Positions 45,813-54,498 of a stretch of 64,000 nt of DNA are shown here, piece after piece (within the stretch, counting starts at the first letter, position 1; every line of letters begins with the position of its first letter). The DNA is from JBBROS01 sp965260995 (GTDB lineage: Bacteria; Pseudomonadota; Alphaproteobacteria; Acetobacterales; Acetobacteraceae), in the NCBI GenBank assembly GCA_965260995.1, contig CBDHCD010000002.1, positions 806,001 to 870,000 on the forward strand, given 5' to 3'. Under the pieces are notes generated by a model, which worked only from the letters and a program-made list of their open reading frames with translations, was not told the origin of the DNA and searched no databases. The position numbers and the translations under genes are program-made.

Positions 45813-46982
45813 ATGGCGAAGGGGCATATCAATTTGCCGGTGGCGGGCGGGCGGCTGGAGCCTTACGCCTTGCGGACGCCGCCATGCTTCGGGTCGCCTG
45901 CCCGCCCGTTCAACCGGATCGCCTATTCGGCAGCGCACGTCGTCGTCGACCCCTGGGCGGAAGCGGACCCGTGGCTGGATGCGGTGCTCGACTGGGACGC
46001 GACGCTCGCCTATCGGCGCTATCTGTGGAGCCTGGGCCTCGGCGTGGCCGAGGCGATGGACACGGCGCAGCGCGGGATGGGGCTGGACTGGCCGCAGAGC
46101 CTCGAGTTGATCCGGCGCTCGGTGGCGGAATGCAGCGGCATCCCGGGCGCGCGGATCGCCTGCGGGGCGGGAACGGACCACCTAGCGCCCGACCAGGCCT
46201 GCACGGTCGACGACGTGATCGCGGCTTACGAACAGCAGTGCGCGGCCATCGAGGCGGCCGGGGGCGAAATCATTCTCATGGCTTCCCGCGCGCTCGTGAC
46301 GGCGGCGCGTGGTCCGGACGATTATCGCCGGGTCTACGGCCGGGTGCTCCCGCAGCTTCGAGGGAAGGCGGTGCTGCACTGGCTCGGCGAGATGTTCGAC
46401 CCGGCACTCGCGGGCTACTGGGGCCACGGCGATCACTGGGCAGCGATGGACGTCTGCCTGGACGTGATCCGGGGCTGCGCAGCCAAGATAGAGGGGATCA
46501 AGCTGTCCCTGCTGGACAAGGCCAAGGAGATCGCGATGCGGGCACGCCTGCCGGCTAGCGTGCGGATGTTCACGGGGGACGACTTCGACTATCCCGAGCT
46601 GATCGAGGGAGCGGACGGAATATACTCGGATGCGCTCCTAGGGATATTCGACCCGATCGCTCCGGCGGCGGCGGCGGCGTTGTCCCAGCTCGCGGACGGC
46701 GATCCGGCGGGCTTTCGCGATACCTTGGCACCGACGGTTCCCCTCAGCCGCCACCTGTTTCAGGCACCGACCCGGTTCTACAAGACCGGCGTGGTGTTCA
46801 TGGCATACCTGAACTGCCACCAGGGCCATTTCGCAATGGTCGGCGGACAGCAATCGGCACGGTCGATGCTGCATCTGGCGGAACTGTTCCGACTGGCGGA
46901 CAGGGCCGGGTTGCTTGTAAATCCGGAGCGGGCTTGTGGGAGGATGCAAGCGGTGTTGGCGGGGTATGGGGTGGGAGTGTAG
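45813..46982 (+). CDS. DUF993-family (dihydrodipicolinate synthase-like) protein
   Basis: A 389-residue predicted TIM-barrel protein of the DUF993 family, distantly like class I aldolases. Conserved stretches are FNRIAYSAAHVVVDP, WGHGDHWAAMDVCLDVI, IEGIKLSLLDKAKEI and MFTGDDFDYPELIEG, the lysine in KLSLL being the best Schiff-base candidate. The ATG at 45813 is preferred for its GGGAGG ribosome site. The family is commonly found next to Gfo/Idh dehydrogenases and RpiR regulators in carbohydrate clusters, as here. Its reaction is unknown to me. Confidence 0.87.
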   Translation: MAKGHINLPVAGGRLEPYALRTPPCFGSPARPFNRIAYSAAHVVVDPWAEADPWLDAVLDWDATLAYRRYLWSLGLGVAEAMDTAQRGMGLDWPQSLELIRRSVAECSGIPGARIACGAGTDHLAPDQACTVDDVIAAYEQQCAAIEAAGGEIILMASRALVTAARGPDDYRRVYGRVLPQLRGKAVLHWLGEMFDPALAGYWGHGDHWAAMDVCLDVIRGCAAKIEGIKLSLLDKAKEIAMRARLPASVRMFTGDDFDYPELIEGADGIYSDALLGIFDPIAPAAAAALSQLADGDPAGFRDTLAPTVPLSRHLFQAPTRFYKTGVVFMAYLNCHQGHFAMVGGQQSARSMLHLAELFRLADRAGLLVNPERACGRMQAVLAGYGVGV

Positions 46983-47283
46983 CGCCGCTCTCACGCCCAG
47001 GACAGGATTCCGGCCTGGTGGCAGCCATGAGGCGGCGTCGGATCCGGGAAGCCAGGAACCGCGGTCGTGTATATCAATTCCCAGCCGCTCGCCCGTGCCT
47101 CAGGCATCCTTGCGGTCAGCGCCTGTGCCTGGCGCGACCGCATCGCATTGAGCCGGCGCTTCATGTCCTTATGCGGGCCTGGTGCGCACCGCCGCGCCGC
47201 ATCGCGACACCCACCGCCAGGGTATCGATCAGCACCAGGGCAGCAAGGCGCGAGATCATCGGTGTGTAGATGTCGGTGTTTTC
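46983..47283 (-). pseudogene. MurR/RpiR-type regulator, C-terminal remnant
   Basis: On the minus strand, ENTDIYTPMISRLAALVLIDTLAVGVAMRRGG (split here as ENTDIYTPMISR and LAALVLIDTLAVGVAMRRGG) matches the end of the SIS sugar-phosphate-binding domain of RpiR regulators. The frame then shifts near 47175 and continues MKRRLNAMRSRQ. The helix-turn-helix part is gone; homology starts at 47283 where the IS6 remnant begins. Bases 46983-47100 show nothing else recognisable. Confidence 0.65.
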
Positions 47284-47299
47284 TCAGGGCCACTCAGTT

Positions 47300-48224
47300 C
47301 TACCTAGCGGCCTGGGCGTGAGCGGCGAGGTGACAACATAGCGGCTGTATGGAGGCGACCTTCCAACTTCGCGAGGTCGCCCTGTGCCATTCGCTTGCCT
47401 GCTTGCCGCACTCGCCGAGGTGCCCGACCGGCACCGTCGACTTGCTGGGTTGAGGTCGCGATGGCGCGCGATCAGGACGGCGTGCCCGTGGTCTCGCCGC
47501 GGCGGCGACGCCGGCGACCTCGGCCCAGGTCTGGACGGCTTGGGTCCGGGCGGCCCGATGTTGGGCAGCGGCATTTGGCGGCGGCGGAGGTGGAAGAGGC
47601 TGTTGATTCCGTCCGGGGCGGAGCGGAAGCGTTGTGCCTGGCCGGCTGACTTGAAGCGCGTCACCTGCCGTTCTCGTCGTCGCGTGGGCTGGCGCGCGTT
47701 CTCCGCCCTGTTGTTCAGCCCCTTGTGCGTCCGGTGCTCGACGGAGGGCATCGCCGCGCGGTCGGCCGCCCCGCAACTCGCAAGCTCGTCGGTGACCATG
47801 ACCCGAGGCGGCCGCACCTGCTTCTTCAGCAGCTTGCGCAGCAGGCGCTCGGCGGCTTGCTTGTCGCGCCGGCTCTGCGCCAGGATGTCCAGCACCCCGG
47901 TTCGGCGACGCCGAGAGGCGGTCTGGTCGACTGCCCGCCACGGCCGATGCTTCACGCCGGCGAGCGTCGGCACGACCTCGTCCAGGGACCGCTTGTCGCC
48001 GGCGGCGGGCAGCCTGCGGCGGGTCTGGCGGGCGACAGCCCTGGCCGAGCTTCAGCGCCCACTGGCGCACGGTCTCGTGGCTGACAACGAGGCCGCCCGC
48101 TGCCAGCAGGCCGTCCCACCACGCGCAGGCTGAGCGGAAAGCGAAAGCAGAGCCAGACGGCGTGGCTGATGATCTCGGCCGGGAAACGGTGGCCGGTGCC
48201 GCTCGGGCAGGAAGGGGGTGTCAT
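47300..48224 (-). pseudogene. IS6-family transposase remnant with several frameshifts
   Basis: Pieces in different frames follow the IS6 order: GHRFPAEIISHAVWLCFRFPLSLR (split as GHRFPAEIISHAV and WLCFRFPLSLR; about 48200), WRAVDQTASR, VLDILAQSRRDKQAAERLLRKL, PPRVMVTDELASCGAA, SVEHRTHKGLNNRAEN and RFKSAGQAQRF (to about 47600). At least two frameshifts and small insertions disable it. Its right flank was hit by IS5 copy B at a CTAG site. Confidence 0.85.
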
Positions 48225-48244
48225 CCCGTCTGCCTATCTGTCTA

Positions 48245-49109
48245 GGCCGTAGTGACGATTTCAGCTCGGCTGGGTTCCGGTTCGGCGCTGGGTGTGGTTC
48301 AAGGCTGATTTCGAGGTTTGGCGATGGCGGGCGTTGAGGTGGATGCGTTGCGCGACGACCAGTGGGAGCGCTTGCGGGACCTGGTTCCGGGCGGGCGCGA
48401 GGGCCAGCGTGGGCCGCGTTGCGACAACCGCCGGTTCGTGGATGCGCTGCTGTGGATGGCGCGCTCTGGCGCGCGCTGGCGCGACCTGCCCGAGCGGTAT
48501 GGTGATTACCAGGCCGTGAAGCGCCGCTTCTATCGCTGGGTCGAGCGCGACGTCTTGGGCGGCTTCCTGGCCGTGCTTGCGGCGGACAGCGACCTGGAAT
48601 GGCTGATGATCGACAGCACGGTCGTGCGCGCCCACCAGCACGCGGCCGGGGCCCGCCGGTCCAAGGGGGGCCTGATGCCCAGGGGCTGGGCCGCTCTCGC
48701 GGCGGCCTGAGCACCAAGGTACACGCCGCCACCGACGCGCTGGGCAACCCGGTGCGCCTGCTGTTCGGGCCGGGGCAGCGCCATGACGTCACGCGCGGCC
48801 ACGAACTGCTGGACGGCCTCAAGCCCGGTGCCGTGATCGCCGACAAGGGATACGACGCTGACCACCTGCGGGATGCCATAGGCGACATGGGAGCCGAGGC
48901 TGTCATCCCGCCCCGGTCCAACCGCAAAACGCCACGCGACCATGACAAGGCGCTCTACCGGGAGCGCAACCTCGCCGAGCGGTTCTTCAACAAGCTGAAG
49001 CAGTTCAGGCGCGTGGCCACCCGCTACGACAAGCTCCTGCCCAACTACAGAGGCTTCGTCCAACTCGCCGCCATAGTCGTCCTGCTTCGGTGAAATCGTC
49101 ACTACCGCC
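48245..49109. mobile_element. IS5-family element, copy B (IS427 type)
   Basis: An 865-base inverted duplicate of copy A with the same terminal repeats and TA duplications at 48243-48244 and 49110-49111 inside CTAG. The single visible difference is at 48267. Together the two copies enclose 12.3 kb of IS remnants and catabolic genes, so the whole could behave as a composite transposon. Confidence 0.92.
48318..49093 (+). CDS. IS5-family transposase in two overlapping frames (copy B)
   Basis: Identical in protein sequence to copy A. The N-terminal frame runs 48318-48710 and the C-terminal DDE frame ends at 49093. The GGGGGGC heptamer at 48665-48671 sits in the overlap in the phase needed for a -1 shift (G GGG GGC). 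Because both frames are preserved without a stop between them in both copies, programmed frameshifting rather than decay is likely. Confidence 0.88.
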
Positions 49110-49258
49110 TAGGTCCCATGTCGCAAGCCGACCAGCAGCCAAGTTGATGGTGCCCCGGCAACAACCCGGCGTCCCTGCACGCGGCACTCGGCGTCGCCAC
49201 CGTGCGGATGATGGGTGAGCAGGACGCGGAAGCCATGTCAGACGAAGGCTACCTGGGT
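49110..49258. other. Short segment between IS5 copy B and IS30
   Basis: These 149 bases hold no gene that I can recognise. They end at the IS30 left terminus. Confidence 0.3.
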
Positions 49259-50709
49259 GGATTCAAGTGGTCGTCGCAACAGCCTGACGCAGGAGATTGC
49301 GATGGCGGATCGGAAGCGGCGTTCGGCACGATCTGGGCGGGCACCGTTGGTGTCGCTGGGCCGGCCGCCGGTGGCGGGACGGGAGGAGCGGCGACGGTTC
49401 TGGGCGGGGATCGCGGCAGGCTTGTCCAGTGAGGATGCTGCGATTGGGGTGGGTGTGCCGCAGGCTGTCGGAACAAGATGGTTCCGGAAGGCAGGCGGCA
49501 TGCCACCAGCGATGTTTGGACGATCAGCAAAGCCGCTCTCCGGGCGATATCTGTCGCTTGCGGAACGGGAGGAGCTTGCGATCCTGGGTGCGCAGGGCAC
49601 GGGCATACGGGAGATGGCCCGGCGGGTAGGGCGGTCGGCGTCGACGGTCTCGCGGGAGCTGCGGCGCAACGCGGCCACGCGCAGCGGCGGCCTGGAGTAT
49701 CGGGCGACTGTCGCGCAATGGCATGCCGAACGGGCCGCCTGGCGCCCGAAGCCTGCGAAGCTTGCCGCCAACGCGGCGCTGCGGACGTATGTGCAGGACC
49801 GGTTGTCTGGCATGATTGCTGCCCCGAGCGGGGCGGCGGTGCCCGGGCCGACCGTGCCGTGGAAGGGCCGGCGGCACGGTCCCCGGCAGGACCGGCGCTG
49901 GGCCAAGGCGTGGAGCCCACAGCAGATCGCCTACCGCCTGCGGCTCGACTTCCCCGGGGACGCGACGATGCGGATCAGCCACGAGGCCATCTACCAGTCG
50001 CTTTACGTGCAGGGCCGGGGCGCGCTGCGGCGCGAGCTGACGGCCTGCCTGCGCACCGGGCGGGCGCTGCGCGTGCCGCGGGAGCGCACGCGTGGCCGGG
50101 GCAAGTCCTTCATCGTCCCCGAGGTGATGATCAGCGAGCGCTCGGCGGAGGCGGCTGACCGGGCGGTGCCGGGCCACTGGGAGGGGGACCTCATCCTGGG
50201 TCTGGGCAGTTCGGCGCTCGGCACGCTGGTGGAGCGCACGACACGGTTCACGATGCTGCTGCACCTGCCGTCCATGGTCGGCCACGGCTGCGGGCCTCGC
50301 GCGAAGAACGGCCCTGCGCTTGCCGGCCATGGCGCCGAGGCGGTGCGCGACGCGATCGCGCGCGAGATCACGACCTTGCCCGAGCAGCTCCGGCAGTCGC
50401 TGACGTGGGACCAAGGTGCGGAGATGGCCCAGCATGCGCAGTTGCGGGTCGAGACGGGCCTGGCCGTCTACTTCTGCGATCCCCGGAGTCCATGGCAGCG
50501 CGGCACGAACGAGAACACCAACGGGCTGCTGCGGCAGTATTTCCCGAAGGGCACGGACCTGGGCCTGCACAGCGCGGCCGACCTTGCGGCGGTGGCCTCG
50601 GCCCTGAACGGGAGGCCGCGCAAGACGCTGGACTGGAAGACGCCGGCCGAAACCTTTGACGCCCTGCTGCGGACGGATCACACAGGCGTTGCGACGACCG
50701 GTTGAACCC
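49259..50709. mobile_element. IS30-family element
   Basis: The ends carry related inverted repeats of about 22-27 bases (left GGATTCAAGTGGTCGTCGCA from 49259, right TTGCGACGACCGGTTGAACC to about 50709). A single transposase gene fills the element. The right flank is the tail of a PfkB-type kinase gene, which the element or an associated deletion has truncated. Confidence 0.87.
49302..50705 (+). CDS. IS30-family transposase
   Basis: A 467-residue transposase. An N-terminal HTH (LSLAEREELAILGAQGTGIREMA is the segment, shown as LSLAEREELAIL and GTGIREMARRVGRSASTVSR) precedes ISHEAIYQSLY, and the DDE core has GHWEGDLILG, LTWDQGAEMAQH and SPWQRGTNENTNGLLRQYFPKG (read as SPWQRGTNENTNGLLRQY). The ATG at 49302 follows AGGAG; an earlier in-frame ATG at 49215 lies outside the element. 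The gene is intact. Confidence 0.9.
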   Translation: MADRKRRSARSGRAPLVSLGRPPVAGREERRRFWAGIAAGLSSEDAAIGVGVPQAVGTRWFRKAGGMPPAMFGRSAKPLSGRYLSLAEREELAILGAQGTGIREMARRVGRSASTVSRELRRNAATRSGGLEYRATVAQWHAERAAWRPKPAKLAANAALRTYVQDRLSGMIAAPSGAAVPGPTVPWKGRRHGPRQDRRWAKAWSPQQIAYRLRLDFPGDATMRISHEAIYQSLYVQGRGALRRELTACLRTGRALRVPRERTRGRGKSFIVPEVMISERSAEAADRAVPGHWEGDLILGLGSSALGTLVERTTRFTMLLHLPSMVGHGCGPRAKNGPALAGHGAEAVRDAIAREITTLPEQLRQSLTWDQGAEMAQHAQLRVETGLAVYFCDPRSPWQRGTNENTNGLLRQYFPKGTDLGLHSAADLAAVASALNGRPRKTLDWKTPAETFDALLRTDHTGVATTG

Positions 50710-50961
50710 GGGCTGCACATGCCGGCGTTGCCGGTTCACGCCCGGGACACCACCGGCACCGCCGATTGCTTCACCGGGGTGCTGGCGGCCTCGCGCTCAG
50801 CCGGGACGGGCTTGTCGCAGGCTCTCCGCCGCACGGCGGTGGCAGCGTTGTTCACGACTCGCATGGGCACCCAGGGCAGCATGCCGAGGGCCGGCGACAT
50901 CGACGCGGCGATGGGCCAAGCGCCGCAGGTGCGGACCCGTCAGCCCGAGCTGAGCGACTGA
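50710..50961 (+). pseudogene. PfkB-family sugar kinase, C-terminal remnant
   Basis: The frame reads LPVHARDTTGTADCFTGVLAASR and continues QGSMPRAGDIDAAM, the end of ribokinase-like PfkB kinases (shown here in pieces: LPVHARDTTGTADCF, TGVLAASR). The usual DTTGAGD motif appears as DTTGTAD, keeping the catalytic Asp but altering the anion hole. Everything upstream has been replaced by IS30. Confidence 0.75.
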
Positions 50962-51000
50962 CACGATAATGCCAAACCCCTTCTACTTCAACGTTCTCTC

Positions 51001-51474
51001 CTATTGTTGTGCAAGGAGCATGAGCGCGGGGAGGGCCAAGTGGGCCAACAAGGCCACCTGCGGCAGGTCCGCCGCCACATAATGCCCCGCCTGATGCAGC
51101 AGGTTGAGCGTTCCCAACGTCTGCCTCCGCCAGCGTACCGGCATGTTGAGGCAACTTTCGCAACCGAGGGAAAGAATGGTTTCCCAGTCGTAGAACGCCC
51201 AGCGGATCGCGTCCGCATCGCGGCCGATCCAAGGCTCGCCAGCTTGGATGACCTGCTGCATCCAAGCACTGTCGGTCACAGGCTTGCGTCCGCCCACAGG
51301 ATATTCGGCAGGACGATTGCTGTAGAACCGCTCGGATTGCCGGGCCATTGGGTGGTGGATCAGGATGGTGAACAGGATATGGCCGGGCTTCTCGGCCAAA
51401 GCGGCGTCCAAAGCGCGAAAGGTGGCGCCAGGTTGGTCCAGGTCAGCATGAGCGGCAACAACGGCGTTCGTCAT
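51001..51474 (-). CDS. GAF-domain protein
   Basis: A 157-residue protein consisting of one GAF-like domain: FTILIHHPMARQSERFYSN, WIGRDADAIRWAFYDWETI, CESCLNMPVRWRRQTLGTLN and LLHQAGHY match the fold's usual order. GAF domains bind small ligands such as aromatic acids or nucleotides. It is the last gene of the system 4 Liv operon and overlaps livM by ATGA, so a role as a ligand sensor or metabolite-binding accessory for that system is possible. No output domain is attached. Confidence 0.78.
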   Translation of the reverse strand: MTNAVVAAHADLDQPGATFRALDAALAEKPGHILFTILIHHPMARQSERFYSNRPAEYPVGGRKPVTDSAWMQQVIQAGEPWIGRDADAIRWAFYDWETILSLGCESCLNMPVRWRRQTLGTLNLLHQAGHYVAADLPQVALLAHLALPALMLLAQQ

Positions 51475-52376
51475 CCAGGATCTCCGTACTGCTTCATTCG
51501 TTCCGGCAACAAGCCGTTAGGGCGCAAATGCAGCACCAGGATCAGCGCGACGCCGATGGAACCGGCGCGCACGGCCGCCACTTGCACCGGCGCCAAACCC
51601 GGCAGCAAGTCGGCGCCGAACCGCGTGCCTTCCTGGAGCGCCACCACCAGCACCGCCCCCAGCACCGCGCCGGCCATGCGACCAGTGCCGCCCGCCGTCA
51701 GCGCCAGCACGACGTAGATGGTGACGAGCGGCTGAAACGCGTCCGGGGCGACATAGGCGTTGAAATGGGCGTAAAGCCCGCCCGCCAAGCCCAGCACGCC
51801 CGCGCCGATCGTGAACGCCTGCACCTTGAACAGCAAAGTGCGCTTGCCGGCTACCGCAGCCACCACCTCGTCGTCCCGAATGGCGCGCAGCACACGGCCG
51901 AATGGGGAATCAGCCAACCGAGCCAGCACCGCGCCTGTGCCCGCCACAGCGACCCATACGAGGGCGGCGTAGACTAAGTTATAGTCCAGCGTCGGCAAGC
52001 TCTCCCGCCATGGGCCTGGCACGCCGCTGATGCCGTCGGTGCCGCCGGTCAGCCAGATCTCGTTGGAAGCCGCCAAGCGCACGACTTCGCTGAAGCCGAG
52101 CGTCACGATGGCGAGGTAGTCTCCACGCAGCCGGGCAGTGATCAGCGCCACCACGGCCCCAGTCGCTGCCGCAGCCAACGCCGCCGCCGTCCAGCCGAGC
52201 GGAATGGGCAATTGCAGCCGCACCGTCAACAGCGCCGAGGCATAGGCGCCGACGGCGAAGAACCCGGCCAGGCCCAGGTTGATCATCCCCGCTAAGCCCC
52301 AGATCACGTTCAGCCCCAACGCCATCAGGGCGTAAAGCCCGGCGAACACTGCCATCGCGAGCAGGTAGTTCTCCAT
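51471..52376 (-). CDS. livM: ABC transporter permease LivM-like (system 4)
   Basis: A 301-residue permease: VIWGLAGMINLGLAGFFAVGAY and GTGRMAGAVLGAVLVVALQEG are LivM landmarks (first given as VIWGLAGMINLGLAG, FFAVGAY). Its ATG overlaps the livH stop by one base. Confidence 0.9.
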   Translation of the reverse strand: MENYLLAMAVFAGLYALMALGLNVIWGLAGMINLGLAGFFAVGAYASALLTVRLQLPIPLGWTAAALAAAATGAVVALITARLRGDYLAIVTLGFSEVVRLAASNEIWLTGGTDGISGVPGPWRESLPTLDYNLVYAALVWVAVAGTGAVLARLADSPFGRVLRAIRDDEVVAAVAGKRTLLFKVQAFTIGAGVLGLAGGLYAHFNAYVAPDAFQPLVTIYVVLALTAGGTGRMAGAVLGAVLVVALQEGTRFGADLLPGLAPVQVAAVRAGSIGVALILVLHLRPNGLLPERMKQYGDPG

Positions 52377-53269
52377 CAGAACGCCCGCTCGCCCAGCAAG
52401 CCACGCGGCCGGAACGACAGCACCAGCAGGATAGCGACGAAGCCGACCGCTGTACGGTAGGACGGCGGCAAGGCCAGCAGCGACAGTTCCTCTCCGACGC
52501 CGACCACGAAAGCGCCGAGCACCGCGCCGGGCACGCTGCCGAGCCCGCCAACCACGGCCGCCGCGAACACAGACAGCATGACGCGAAAGCCGGTCAGCGG
52601 ATCGATGCTGGTATCGAGCCCGATCAACATGCCTCCGAACCCGGCCAATCCCATCCCGAGGCCGGTCGCGAGCAGCGCGACCCGGTCCGCGTCAATGCCC
52701 TTCAGCGCTGCCAACGCCGGGTTGTCGGCCACGGCGCGCATCATGCGGCCGGTGCGCGTCGTGGCGAGAAAGGCGAACACCGCCGCCATCGCCACCGCCG
52801 CCATCGCCGCGTTCGCCGCCTGCTGCGGCCCGACGCGCAGGCCGGCGATGCGCCAGTCGCGGAACACCGGCAGGTCGTAGCCGCGCGGGTCGTTGCCCCA
52901 GATAAAACGGATGGCGTTCTCGATCACGATATTCAGCGCCACCGAGGCGATGGCTGCCGCCAGTGCCCCGCCCGCGCCGCCGCGGCTGGGCCGCAGCGCG
53001 CGCAACGCCACCGCATCTGCGGCAAGCCCGAACAGCGCCCCCGCCGCGAACGCCCCGCCCAACGAGGCCCAGGCCGGCCAGCCGCCCCACATGCCCGTGC
53101 CATTATTGGCTACCCAGCCGGCGTAGGCTCCTACGGTCGCCATCCCGCCCACGGCGAAGTTCGGGAACCGCAGCACCGCGTAAATCGTGGTGAAACCGAT
53201 GGCCGGCACGGCGAGCACGGCTCCGGCCATCAGGCCGTTGACGATGAGTTGGAGCGCGTCGGCGAGCAC
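52376..53269 (-). CDS. livH: ABC transporter permease LivH-like (system 4)
   Basis: A 297-residue permease with NFAVGGMATVGAYAG and GGLGSVPGAVLGAFVVG. The GTG start directly follows the livK TAG. Confidence 0.9.
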   Translation of the reverse strand: MLADALQLIVNGLMAGAVLAVPAIGFTTIYAVLRFPNFAVGGMATVGAYAGWVANNGTGMWGGWPAWASLGGAFAAGALFGLAADAVALRALRPSRGGAGGALAAAIASVALNIVIENAIRFIWGNDPRGYDLPVFRDWRIAGLRVGPQQAANAAMAAVAMAAVFAFLATTRTGRMMRAVADNPALAALKGIDADRVALLATGLGMGLAGFGGMLIGLDTSIDPLTGFRVMLSVFAAAVVGGLGSVPGAVLGAFVVGVGEELSLLALPPSYRTAVGFVAILLVLSFRPRGLLGERAF

Positions 53270-54460
53270 CTACGAGATGGACAGGAACGCGGGCTTGCCG
53301 CCACGGACCTGCTCGAAGCGGAATTTACAGGTAATGATGTCGCCACGGTCAGTGAAATCACACGGGCCGGACGCGCCCTCATAGTTGATTTCCTGCCCGG
53401 CAGCCAGCGCCTGCAGCCCGTCCGTTGCGCTCGTGACCTTGGTCCCGCCGCCCTGGGAGACACGGCGCACCGCATCATGGATGGCCGGGCCTGATGCGCC
53501 CCCGACCTGCATCGCCAGGGCAGCCAACGAGATGTGGTCGTGCGTCTGGCAGGAATAGGTGTCCGGATTGTCGGTGCCCAATGCCGCCTTCACCGCGGCA
53601 TAAGCCGGGCTGTCCAGGTCCGGCGAAGGGGAAAAGATCATCAGGCCCTCCGTCACCTCGGCCGGCAAGGAGTCCAGCAACTTGGCATTGGCGGCGTAGC
53701 CGAAGGTAAACTTTTTGCCGTCGTAACCCGCACGGTAAAGCTCGCGCAGCATTACCGTCACGTCCGGCGTGTAGCCGTTGAGGAACAGCGTATCCGGCTT
53801 GGTCCGCAGCGCCTGGTCCACTTCGGAGCGAAATGACGTTTTGCTCGCGTCGTAGATCACGTCGCCCACTGCCTGCGACCCGCGCTCTTTCAGCACAGCG
53901 GCCAGGCGCTCATAGCTATCGGCCGCGAAGGGCGTCTGCGCCGACAGGCCGAACACCCGCTTCGCGCCCTGGTCGGCCAGGAACTGCGCCGCCCGCATCG
54001 ATTGTAGTTCGGTGTTGGGCTGGGTGCGGATGATGTAGCCCTGGTGCGGCAGCTTAGTGATGCTGTCCGCGCCGGAGACGGTGAACAGCATCGTCTGGCT
54101 TTCCCAACACAGCGGCGCCACCGCCGTCGTCACCGCGCTGGCCCAAGTGCCGATGATGGCCGAGACCTTATCCACCCCGATCAGCTTGCGCGCGGCGCGG
54201 ACGCCGGCGTCCGGGTTGGTCTCGGAGTCCTCCGACACCAGCTCGATCTGCCGCCCGCCCACGCCCCCGGCCGCGTTCAGCGCATCGGCCACCATCCGCA
54301 CCGCTTTCACCATCGAAGGTCCGTAGGAGCCGCCCGCGCCCGTCAAAGGCGTGAGCGTGCCGATGCGGATCGGGTCGCCGCCTTGCGCGAACGCCGCACG
54401 GTTGACGAAGGGCAGCGCGAGGCCGCCGAGCAGGGTCGCGCGCCGGGTCAGGTGAAACAT
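53270..54460 (-). CDS. ABC transporter substrate-binding protein LivK-like (system 4)
   Basis: A 396-residue receptor with a signal peptide containing LTRRATLLGGLALPF (Tat-like RR) and a body starting DPIRIGTLTPLTGAGGSYG. IGTWASAVTTAVAPLCWES and TVMLREL are typical Peripla_BP_6 segments. Unlike the other three systems it lies after the ATPase genes and before the permeases in transcription order. Confidence 0.9.
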   Translation of the reverse strand: MFHLTRRATLLGGLALPFVNRAAFAQGGDPIRIGTLTPLTGAGGSYGPSMVKAVRMVADALNAAGGVGGRQIELVSEDSETNPDAGVRAARKLIGVDKVSAIIGTWASAVTTAVAPLCWESQTMLFTVSGADSITKLPHQGYIIRTQPNTELQSMRAAQFLADQGAKRVFGLSAQTPFAADSYERLAAVLKERGSQAVGDVIYDASKTSFRSEVDQALRTKPDTLFLNGYTPDVTVMLRELYRAGYDGKKFTFGYAANAKLLDSLPAEVTEGLMIFSPSPDLDSPAYAAVKAALGTDNPDTYSCQTHDHISLAALAMQVGGASGPAIHDAVRRVSQGGGTKVTSATDGLQALAAGQEINYEGASGPCDFTDRGDIITCKFRFEQVRGGKPAFLSIS

Positions 54461-54498
54461 CGGAAGTCTCCGTGCTGGTTGTCACAGGATAGCCACGC

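Noticed and set aside
35964..49109. An integrative element with att sites
   Set aside because: No tyrosine or serine integrase, tRNA gene or att-like direct repeat was found. The boundaries are IS5 copies.
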